From Baffinella frigidus (taxonomy: Eukaryota; Cryptophyceae; Cryptomonadales; Baffinellaceae): a stretch of DNA of 11,322 nt. The notes under the pieces are model-generated. The model did no database searches. It saw only the letters and a list, made by a program, of their open reading frames with translations, and was not told where the DNA came from. Location of the stretch: positions 187,388-198,709 of the forward strand of contig MU646673.1 of NCBI GenBank assembly GCA_026770585.1, written 5' to 3'. This document shows, piece by piece, positions 6,043 to 11,159 of this stretch. Position 1 is the stretch's first letter. Every line of letters begins with the position of its first letter. Both the position numbers and the translations under genes were made by a program.

Positions 6043-6212
6043 AGTGAACGGAGGTTCCACTTTTGCGTTGAAGAATACATGCGGATCCTTTCCACGGAAC
6101 CTATGTTTATGCTCATGAGCCAGAGAAATTAAAACCTAAATGATCTAAAGGAAGACACTGCAGATCATTTATCATTCCCACTCCTCTTATTTTATTTTAA
6201 TCCATAAAAAAT
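6043..6212 (-). pseudogene. Block D copy 1: N-terminal part of the broken protein
   Basis: This aligns with 6923-7091. Minus-strand reading includes HKHRFRGKDPHVFFNAKVEP and PPFT, followed in copy 2 by NK and then the VRVTVFVV of block C. In copy 1 the frame meets a stop soon after FT because of the 684-bp insertion. Copy 1 also has a small insertion (GGCTCATGA on the minus strand) just before the HKH codons. The upstream part (minus strand) is AT-rich and likely non-coding, with possible acceptors such as CCTTTAG. Confidence 0.5.
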
Positions 6213-6220
6213 TACAGAGG

Positions 6221-6408
6221 TCTGTAATCATTCTGTCACGAGTCCGGTTTCATTTATGAACGGGAATTGAACGGGAGCGAACGGGAGCGTGTCCGTCAGC
6301 GAATTCATTCTCGTTTAAAAAAACTCCCGCCCTGAATCCGCAACGAATCATCTGCCAACGATACGTCAAACTTGTCCGGAAACAAACGCGTGTTTGAATC
6401 CCGCCGGT
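6221..6408. repeat. A-B part of duplicated unit, copy 2
   Basis: Block A (6221-6253) joins block B (6255-6408) without the insertion seen in copy 1. Block B carries TATGAACGGGAATTGAACGG, a repeated GAACGGGAGC, and CGTCAGCGAATTCATTC. In the minus-strand reading the protein frame of copy 1 is shifted here by small changes (GCGTTTGTTTCC in place of GCGGTTTTTTC). Confidence 0.88.
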
Positions 6409-6415
6409 CTCATGA

Positions 6416-6656
6416 TAGAGCCAATGTGGTAGAGCCAATGTGGTGGGACTTGGCCAGGGCGAACTTCGAAATTACGAAGATGCGAACTTCTAGATGGACC
6501 CTTTTGGACATGTAGTGTTTTAAATTCAAATTTCGCAGCACAAATGATGGTGTTTACTAATAATTACGGTCCATCTAGAAGTTTGCATCTTGTGAGTTCG
6601 AGGTTCGATTTGGTCAATAAGTCAATAAGTGGCCAAGTCTTAGCAAATTGGCTCTA
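6416..6656 (+). mobile_element. Foldback element P, copy 1
   Basis: The left end is TAGAGCCAATGTGG (present twice in tandem, 6416-6443) followed by GGACTTGGCCAGGGCGAACT. The right end mirrors it as GGCCAAGTCTTAGC...TTGGCTCTA. Inner stems contain GAACTTCTAGATGGACC and its complement. The unpaired centre includes ACATGTAGTGTTTTAAATTC and GGTGTTTACTAATAATTACG. No coding capacity. It is inserted between blocks B and C of copy 2 of the duplicated unit. Confidence 0.8.
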
Positions 6657-6847
6657 GGACTTGGCCAGCGCGAACTTCGAAGTTCCAAGATTGCGAACTT
6701 CTAGATGGACCGTAATTATTAGTAAACACCATTTTGTACTGCGAAATTTGAATTTAAAACACTACATGTCCAAACGGGTCCATCTAGAAGTTCGCAATCT
6801 TGCAACTTCGAAGTTCGCGCTGGCCAAGTCCTACCACATTGGCTCTA
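6657..6847 (-). mobile_element. Foldback element P, copy 2, inverted and adjacent
   Basis: This is the same element in the opposite orientation: its centre reads CGTAATTATTAGTAAACACC and then TTTAAAACACTACATGTCC, the reverse complement of copy 1's centre. Its ends, GGACTTGGCCAGCGCGAACT and AGTTCGCGCTGGCCAAGTCC, match each other better than those of copy 1. The two copies abut at CTCTAGGACTTGG, so the pair forms a ~430-bp near-palindrome. Confidence 0.82.
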
Positions 6848-6860
6848 CGAAGCTTCGTAG
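6845..6860. repeat. 16-bp palindrome at an insertion edge, also at 5363
   Basis: CTACGAAGCTTCGTAG is a perfect palindrome at the right edge of the P pair, where block C resumes. The core ACGAAGCTTCGTAG is also found at 5364-5377, just inside the left edge of the 684-bp insertion in copy 1, six bases beyond block C. So both insertions touching block C carry it at an edge. Confidence 0.75.
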
Positions 6861-7091
6861 TGCCCGTGTCTTGTCCACAAACGGGATTCGTTGACAACAA
6901 ATACCGTTACTCGTACCTTATTAGTGAACGGAGGTTCCACTTTTGCGTTGAAGAATACATGCGGATCCTTTCCACGGAACCTATGTTTATGCTCAGAGAA
7001 ATTAAAACCTAAAGGATCTACGAAGGAAGACACTGCAGATCATTTATCATTCCCACACCTCTCATTTTATTTTAATCCATAAAAAAATACG
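6859..7091 (-). pseudogene. Blocks C and D copy 2: broken protein, N-terminal part
   Basis: Here D and C are contiguous, showing the original order of the coding sequence: on the minus strand DPLGFNFSE, then HRFRGKDPHVFFNAK, EPPFTNKVRV and TVFVVN. The frame breaks after VVN because the C block lacks one C found in copy 1, and the P insertion follows. Neither copy is intact, so the locus is treated as a duplicated pseudogene. The presumed start lies further up the minus strand and is not visible; only non-ATG starts are open there. The family is not recognised. Confidence 0.5.
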
Positions 7092-7156
7092 TAGAGACGT
7101 CGTGGGATTAAAATACATGTAAAATGAGGTAAAAGATGAGAGGCGGCGTGGGAGTA

Positions 7157-7971
7157 CCTCAAGGCAGGGCTGGGAACTCAACTCATCCTTGTTGAGTTGA
7201 GCCAGTATCATGAATCATTAGTTTGTTGTTGAGTTGAGCCTTAATGAGCCAGTTCCATGGTTTTGAGAATCCTGGTTGAGTTGAGTTGAGCCGTTGGCTC
7301 AACAAGGATCATTAGGCTCAATAACAATTCGGTACTAAAAATCCAGAAATGCCCAGAAAGTCGGCCCCTTCAAGTGGGAATTTCCGTGCCTACAGCCTTA
7401 TTTCCAACAGATCCACATGTGGTTCGTAGCGAGTACTCAGGCAACGGGGGAGGAGCGTTGAGTGTAATACAAATGTCAAAACACCGAGCACGAATCCCCC
7501 TCCTAGGACCACCGTAAGGCCCAGGCACAGGCCTACTGTACATGTAGGGTCCTAGGGGAACTATGAGCGAGGTACCCCTGTACTGCACCTATCAGCGATA
7601 GGTGCTCCTCCTGCTCTTCCGAGTCAGAATCGAAGGGTCGATCCCTCTCACGCGGTGGCGGCATTCTCAACACGAGATTTCTGACGAGAGTATCAAGTTT
7701 TAATCCTCTACAATTGGACAGGGAAGATCTGTTCCAGTACATTTTTTTCAGAAATGCCGTATAACTTGGACACGACGACGCTGATTTTGGCTGTGCTCAT
7801 TAAGGCTCATTTAGGATCATTAGCGCAAGTGATCCTTGTAGAGTTGAGCTGAGTTGAGCTGACCTGAGCCTGGGAGTTGTTGTTGAGTTGAGCCGGCTCA
7901 TTGGCTCAACTCAACATATTGTTGAGCCTTATTGAACCGTCGCTTAATAAGTTTCCAGCCCTGCCTCAAGG
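7157..7971. mobile_element. Non-autonomous hAT-like element with 8-bp target duplication
   Basis: The element spans 7165-7963. Its ends are CAGGGCTGGGAAC and the complementary GTTTCCAGCCCTG (one mismatch), flanked on both sides by the perfect 8-bp direct repeat CCTCAAGG (7157-7164 and 7964-7971). CAGGG-type ends with an 8-bp duplication are the hallmark of the hAT superfamily. Subterminal regions on both sides carry many copies of GAGTTGAGCC and GGCTCAA in both orientations, as hAT transposase-binding repeats often do. No transposase frame is present; the interior holds an M remnant and unrelated sequence. Confidence 0.88.
7491..7582 (-). mobile_element. M foldback element, copy 5, truncated, nested in the hAT element
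   Basis: The core CCTAGGACCACCGTAAGGCC, then CAGGCACAGGCCTACTGTA, then GGGTCCTAGG, and the right end TATGAGCGAGGTACCCCTGTA are present. The left GGGGTACCTCGCTCAT arm is missing and the right inner arm is shortened. It has the same orientation as copies 1 and 6. Being nested, it suggests M activity after the hAT insertion, or capture by the element. Confidence 0.78.
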
Positions 7972-8325
7972 TGTTGAATAGGCTCCTCTTGCATTCTCGA
8001 GTGGATAGAGCGTTTGCGGTAATTGTTGTCCATTTTTGACGTGCGGTTTTCCGGGTTTCCGGGTTTTTAAAATGTTGTAAAGGTCGTAAGACATTTTAAA
8101 TGGACACTTCTGGTACATGTGTCTCGGTGCATGGCAAAACCCTTGCTTCGAGGGCTTTTTATGCAGATATTTTCTACGGAAAGGCGTGTCGTTGGGCCAA
8201 GGTGGGAGCATTTGAAAACTAAAGGACCTAAAGGGCGTTCCACCAAGACAAACGTCACTCTCGTCCAAGGGTGGGTACTAGGATCTTTACCCTCGGGAGT
8301 CAACGTCGGAATCCACACTCTACAT
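7972..8325. other. No recognisable gene
   Basis: Overlapping frames on both strands (about 80-100 codons, 7966-8361) are open, but the translations resemble no family I know and two frames compete on the minus strand. A small repeat, TTTCCGGGTTTCCGGGTTTT, occurs near 8048-8067. TCTCGAGTGG (7996-8005) also recurs in the DUF92 intron. Confidence 0.4.
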
Positions 8326-8442
8326 CAGTACCTCGCTCATAAGAAAGCACCCCCCCCCTAGGACCACAATAGCGCCCTAGGCATAGGCCTACTGTAGGGT
8401 CCTAGGGGGGGGGGGGATTCTTGTGAGCGAGGTACCCCTGTA
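8326..8442 (-). mobile_element. M foldback element, copy 6
   Basis: The left end reads CAGTACCTCGCTCATAAGAA, that is CAGGGGTACC with GGG lost; the right end ATTCTTGTGAGCGAGGTACC is followed by CCTGTA. The core is in the orientation of copies 1 and 5 (CTAGGCATAGGCCTACTGTA). A 12-G run follows the right CCTAGG. Outside it, TACATCAG (8321-8328) and CTGATGTA (8445-8452) extend the inverted symmetry, which no other copy shows. Confidence 0.85.
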
Positions 8443-8452
8443 CCCTGATGTA

Positions 8453-8550
8453 ATGGGGCCACCCCCTAGGACCCTACAGTAGGGCTATACCTAGGGCCCT
8501 ACGGTGGTCCTAGTGGGGTGGGCGTTTCTTATGAGCGAGGTACCCCTGTA
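8453..8550 (+). mobile_element. M foldback element, copy 7, left-truncated
   Basis: It starts ten bases after copy 6 in the opposite orientation. The left outer arm is absent; the sequence begins at GGGGCCACCCCCTAGG. The core CCTAGGACCCTACAGTAGGG and the right arm GTTTCTTATGAGCGAGGTAC are well kept. The pair may have formed by insertion of one M beside another, followed by loss of one arm. Confidence 0.85.
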
Positions 8551-8700
8551 GAGGACCTGCCCAGGACCTCTTGTCGTTTCAGACAAATTTCAACTGATTT
8601 AGGTCTTACCAAACGCTGGCCGCTGGCCACTTGGAGTTGTTGGGGCGCATACTTCATGGAACAGTCATGTAACCCCTGTCCGTTGAGGCTCTACTCTGCT
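8551..8700. other. No gene seen
   Basis: Short unique sequence between copy 7 and the repeats downstream of the DUF92 gene. It contains a local duplication (CGCTGGC twice at about 8613-8630) and nothing else recognisable. Confidence 0.45.
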
Positions 8701-8746
8701 CTAGAGGCCGCCGAGGAGAGCGAGAGACCGCCGAGGAACGCGTAGG

Positions 8747-8802
<56 letters not shown>

Positions 8803-8974
8803 GCTATGTCTGAGATAGTGAATTTACTGTAAAATCACCCCATGTTGAGGCTAGATTGATTGGCGCAGACGCATAGCCACTAGTGGCGTCTTGCGTCTGT
8901 GAATTCACTGATTTTATAGTGAATTCACTGTCTCGAGACATTGCCACTAGGGGCCGCCGAGGAGGGCGCAGGCG

Positions 8975-9015
<41 letters not shown>

Positions 9016-9083
9016 TCCCTCTCTCTCTCTCCCTCTAGGTGCCGCCGAGGAGAGCCAGAAACCGCCGAGAAAAGCTTAGGCGG

Positions 9084-9120
<37 letters not shown>

Positions 9121-9126
9121 CTCTCT
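8701..9126 (-). repeat. Copies of the DUF92 gene's last codons separated by GA microsatellites
   Basis: On the minus strand the end of the terminal exon reads CTACGCTCTCCTCGGCGGCG and then TCTAG, followed by AG repeats. Similar pieces (CTCTCCTCGGCGG or close variants, often preceded by CCGCCTA and followed by CTAG and an AG tract) recur at about 9036-9085, 8948-8976 and 8701-8748. The AG/CT tracts between them are at 8750-8799, 8979-9037 and 9087-9126. The tail of the gene and its adjoining microsatellite have apparently been multiplied together. None of the extra pieces has the upstream part of the exon, so they are non-functional copies. Confidence 0.75.
8800..8947. mobile_element. 148-bp foldback element inserted in a CT tract
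   Basis: Imperfect ~38-bp inverted ends: GTGGCTATGTCTGAGATAGT with GAATTTACTGTAAAATCA at the left mirrors TGATTTTATAGTGAATTCAC with TGTCTCGAGACATTGCCAC at the right. The middle has a second symmetry, GACGCATAGCCACTAGTGGC followed by GTC. It interrupts the CT microsatellite and gene-tail array and is unrelated to M, P or the other foldbacks. No clear target duplication; the CT repeat would hide one. Confidence 0.75.
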
Positions 9127-9201
9127 CTAGACGCCGCCGAGGAGAGCGTAGGTGAGCATCGCGACCGAGACGCCGATCGCCGTGTTGATCGCGTTGACCA
9201 C
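9127..9201 (-). CDS. DUF92 / TMEM19 / VTE6-family protein, terminal exon
   Basis: Minus-strand reading from an acceptor (CCCCAAAAG|GTGGTC) gives VVNAINTAIGVSVAMLTYAL and LGGV followed by TAG. Preceded by the upstream exon's WMTNE this reproduces the conserved C-terminus of the DUF92 membrane-protein family, in which an N-x-x-V/A-N motif opens the last hydrophobic helix. In plants the VTE6 member phosphorylates phytyl phosphate for tocopherol and phylloquinone synthesis; the animal member is TMEM19. The junction is phase 0 and the residue order fits the family exactly. The stop codon overlaps the start of a GA microsatellite. The last ~20 residues form one membrane segment. Confidence 0.75.
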   Translation of the reverse strand: MVNAINTAIGVSVAMLTYALLGGV

Positions 9202-9401
9202 CTTTTGGGGGGCACGCCAGGTCATGAGTCACAATTTCAGGACGCAACGCTTCGTTTCGTGGTACTAAATGGTACGTAGCCATCCGGCGACACGAAGCTC
9301 GTCGTCCTTTCCACGTCCGGTCCGAATACATTTTTTTCGGATCTGGGTACAATATGTTTTAAAAGACTTCTAACTGAAACTCTTACAGATGACCTGGCGT
9401 G

Positions 9402-9438
9402 GGTTAGGGTTTGGGGTTCAGGGTACAGGGTGCCGGGT
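9402..9438. repeat. Short telomere-like patch
   Basis: GGGTTAGGGTTTGGGGTTCAGGGTACAGGG is a run of TTTAGGG-type variants in the opposite orientation to the arrays at 464 and 3181. It lies inside the DUF92 intron. Confidence 0.7.
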
Positions 9439-9473
9439 TGATCGCGTTGGCGACCTGCAAATCAACGCGACGT

Positions 9474-9569
9474 TTAAAGTTTTAATTTAATTTAAAACAC
9501 GTTTTAATTCAAAACAAATTTTAATTTAAAACAAGTTTTAATTTAAAATTTGTTTTAATTTAAAACAAA
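9474..9569. repeat. AT-rich palindromic tandem repeat
   Basis: About five imperfect units of GTTTTAATTTAAAACA alternate along the stretch. The unit is itself nearly palindromic, so the whole block can fold on either strand. No coding capacity. It is the most AT-rich patch of the window and lies in the DUF92 intron. Confidence 0.85.
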
Positions 9570-9631
9570 CGGAGAGGGTGGTGCTTCAAATCCCGGGAAG
9601 CGTGCAGTTCACTGTGAGCCAGAACATTTCA

Positions 9632-9748
9632 CCTAAGTCAACTCCCCCTGAAAGCCAGTGCATTGAGTCAAATGCCTGCTCCCAGAGCAGGTCCATCTAA
9701 ACGAAATGGCAACTTCCTGCCGAGGATCAGCTTTGTTGACTTAAGGTA
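9632..9748. mobile_element. Possible small inverted-repeat element
   Basis: ACCTAAGTCAAC near 9632 and GTTGACTTAAGGT at 9735-9747 are near-complements 117 bp apart. A hairpin (CTGCTCCCAGAGCAGG) lies inside. The arms are short and differ by a base, so this is a weak call. Confidence 0.35.
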
Positions 9749-9770
9749 AAATATCCTGGCTGGCAGTTCT

Positions 9771-9962
9771 GTAGAGCGATTCCGGGAAACATTGGCCGCT
9801 TTTCGGTTTGCTGATTTGACGATTTGCTGATTTCAGTTGAACCAAAAAAGGTTTTACGCCCTTTCAAAACGCACCGTTTCCAGAATTCTGGCACTAATGA
9901 AATGAGCAAACTATCAAACCAGCAACCCGAAAAGCGGCCACCATTTCCCGCAATCGCTCTAC
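9771..9962. mobile_element. 192-bp foldback whose tip abuts an exon-end copy
   Basis: Long inverted arms: GTAGAGCGATTCCGGGAAAC, GGCCGCTTTTCGG and TTTGCTGATTT at the left mirror CCGAAAAGCGGCC, TTTCCCGCAATCGCTCTAC at the right. The centre holds ACGCCCTTTCAAAACGCACC and CCAGAATTCTGG, the segment shared with 716-796. On the minus strand the right tip supplies GTAGAG directly after CCAATGAG of a DUF92 exon copy, so the element begins with GT at a splice-donor position. The frames across it (9727-9909 and 9824-10078) are artefacts. Confidence 0.78.
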
Positions 9963-9995
9963 CTCATTGGTCATCCAGTGGTAGTTGTTCTGGAG
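9963..9995 (-). pseudogene. Partial copy of the DUF92 exon end, copy a
   Basis: Minus-strand reading gives LQNNYHWMTNE, against LQNNYDWMTNE in the real exon at 11160, then GAG|GTAGAG. Homology stops just before LQ: upstream codons read GNSGG instead of SYIGA. It lies within the intron of the gene it was copied from. Too short to be a working alternative exon unless its upstream flank is also used. Confidence 0.7.
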
Positions 9996-10132
9996 CCCCC
10001 CGGAATTTCCAGAGGATCGCAACCAAACCCGCGAAAGTTACTACACAAATACCTACTTGTAAAGGGCCCAGGTTTTAGATTGGGTGGTCGAGCGTTCTCG
10101 AGTGGCACCTCATTGATCTAATCGCGGCGAAA

Positions 10133-10245
10133 ATGTATGATAAACATGTTGCGGCAACGAAATTTACCACACACACGGTTCATGCTAGTAATTGTAAAAG
10201 CATTTGTGTAGTAATTTTCGTTGCCGTCACATATGTATCATACAT
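10133..10245. mobile_element. 113-bp foldback element
   Basis: ATGTATGATAAACATGTTGC with GGCAACGAAATTTAC at the left mirrors GTAATTTTCGTTGCCGTCAC with ATATGTATCATACAT at the right (arms ~35 bp, imperfect). The loop includes ACACACACGGTTCATGCTAG. It is unrelated to the other foldback families here and carries no gene. No target duplication was recognised. Confidence 0.75.
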
Positions 10246-10379
10246 ACTCGTCCGGACGAGATGATCCAATGCGGTTGATCAATGTTGTTCTCAAGTGCGG
10301 CCCCAATGTGGGACTCGGCCGTGGAAACAGATTGAATTCAAACACCTTTTCCTATCTCGGGGGTGGGTTCGTGCTATTC

Positions 10380-10465
10380 GTGCTATGGAAAGGCTATGTC
10401 GAGGCTGAGATAGCAAGTTCCACCCTAAAGATAACACAAAACGGTGTTTAAATTGAACATGTTTT
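10380..10465 (+). repeat. Dispersed repeat X, copy 2
   Basis: Second copy of the repeat at 1053-1140, in the same orientation. It contains GCTATGGAAAGGCTATGTCG and AGATAGCAAGTTCC, and ends around TTGAACATGTTTTTGCATTA. Copies differ by scattered substitutions and small indels, consistent with age. Confidence 0.65.
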
Positions 10466-10494
10466 TGCATTACACCCTTGAAAGCGTTCAGCAG

Positions 10495-10572
10495 TACCTC
10501 ATTGGTAGAGGGTGGTAGAGGGTGGTAGAAGGTGGTGGACATTGGTCATCCAGTCAGAGTGGTTCTGGCGCG
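10495..10572 (-). pseudogene. DUF92 exon end, copy b, split by a 10-bp tandem repeat
   Basis: The minus strand reads CAGAACCACTCTGACTGGAT and GACCAATG (QNHSDWMTN), then an inserted stretch made of repeats of the plus-strand 10-mer GGTAGAGGGT (10505-10538), then CCAATGAG|GTACTG. So CCAATG occurs on both sides of the insertion, and the exon end with a following GT is again preserved. Confidence 0.6.
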
Positions 10573-10701
10573 AACGTCGGGCGGCAACGTGCCCAGACCC
10601 TCCACTCGAGGCTAGAAATGTGACTAGTTTAAAACAGGGTTTCTTTTACAACTCAAGGGGGAAAAAGATATGTGTAGTAAAGTTCACACAAATAGGGGCG
10701 T

Positions 10702-10743
10702 TTGGTCACGTAGCTGGGGGAATTCCCCCAGCTACGTGACCAA
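10702..10743. repeat. Perfect 42-bp palindrome without spacer
   Basis: TTGGTCACGTAGCTGGGGGA at the left is mirrored exactly to the right, centred on GAATTC at 10720-10725. There is no loop base and no mismatch over 21 bp per arm. The half-sequence TTTGGTCACGTA also occurs once at about 2951-2962. Flanks are unique. It may be a biological inverted duplication or an assembly or cloning artefact at an EcoRI-like site (GAATTC). Confidence 0.95.
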
Positions 10744-10869
10744 GCCTGCCCGTGACTGGTACTAAATTTAACAACCCCACATTTAAAATACTCCCTCTTC
10801 CAGCCTCGAGTGGCTTGTACGTACAAAACCCGCGAAAAGAAGTTTTACGCAGCCTCGTCCACGTGTACA

Positions 10870-10909
10870 GTTTTTACAAAGGCCTTTTCACAACGGCCTT
10901 TGCAAAAAC
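10870..10909. repeat. Hairpin with 15-bp arms
   Basis: GTTTTTACAAAGGCC and GGCCTTTGCAAAAAC pair with one mismatch around a 10-base loop, inside the DUF92 intron. The phrase CAGCCTCGAGTGG or CAGCCTCG flanks it on both sides (about 10802, 10851 and 10913) and recurs at 10979. Confidence 0.75.
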
Positions 10910-10990
10910 GGGCAGCCTCGAGTGGTCCCAAGGGCGCTGGCACCAGCTCATTTGCGTACCGGTTTCGGTTAAGGTCAGCCTCGAGTCTGT

Positions 10991-11035
10991 CCTAGGGGGG
11001 GGGGGGCGTGTTCTTATGCGCAAGGTACCCCTGTA
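10991..11035. mobile_element. M foldback element, copy 8, right half only
   Basis: CCTAGG, a 12-G run, GTTCTTATGCGCAAGGTACC and CCTGTA correspond to the right arm of M. The left arm and core are missing; the preceding sequence is CAGCCTCGAGTCTGT. Immediately to its right is another piece of the DUF92 exon end. Confidence 0.75.
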
Positions 11036-11038
11036 CCG

Positions 11039-11060
11039 CATTGGTCATCCAGGCTCGAGT
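11039..11060 (-). pseudogene. DUF92 exon end, copy c (shortest)
   Basis: The minus strand reads CCTGGATGACCAATGCGGTA, matching the WMTN codons of the exon, next to CCACTCGAG. It runs straight into the M right half (copy 8). Only about 15 bases are shared, so on its own the match would be weak; its place beside two longer copies supports it. Confidence 0.5.
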
Positions 11061-11091
11061 GGGTGGCTGGTTGAGCCTCCACATTGGGGCT

Positions 11092-11153
11092 TGGGGTTTC
11101 GGGGGTTAGGGTTTCGGGTTTCGGGTTTCGGGTTTCGGGTTTCGGGTTTCGGG
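11092..11153. repeat. Telomere-variant array (TTTCGGG)6 at the intron's 5' end
   Basis: Six perfect TTTCGGG units (11112-11153) follow GGTTTCGGGGGTTAGGG. On the minus strand the array begins six bases after the proposed splice donor (GAG|GTGCAA), so the first part of the intron is CCCGAAA repeats. TTTCGGG is a one-base variant of TTTAGGG. Confidence 0.92.
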
Positions 11154-11159
11154 TTGCAC

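Noticed and set aside
6859-7033. An intact small gene (62 codons, minus strand)
   Set aside because: The frame is broken relative to the other copy by a one-base loss and is followed by a transposon insertion; it has no ATG start.
7370-7588. 72-codon minus-strand frame
   Set aside because: Much of it is the translated M remnant nested in the hAT element.
8925-9352. Open frames with long Ser/Leu or Arg/Glu runs around 8925-9352
   Set aside because: They are produced by the CT/GA repeats; the supported coding sequence here is the short minus-strand terminal exon at 9127-9201.
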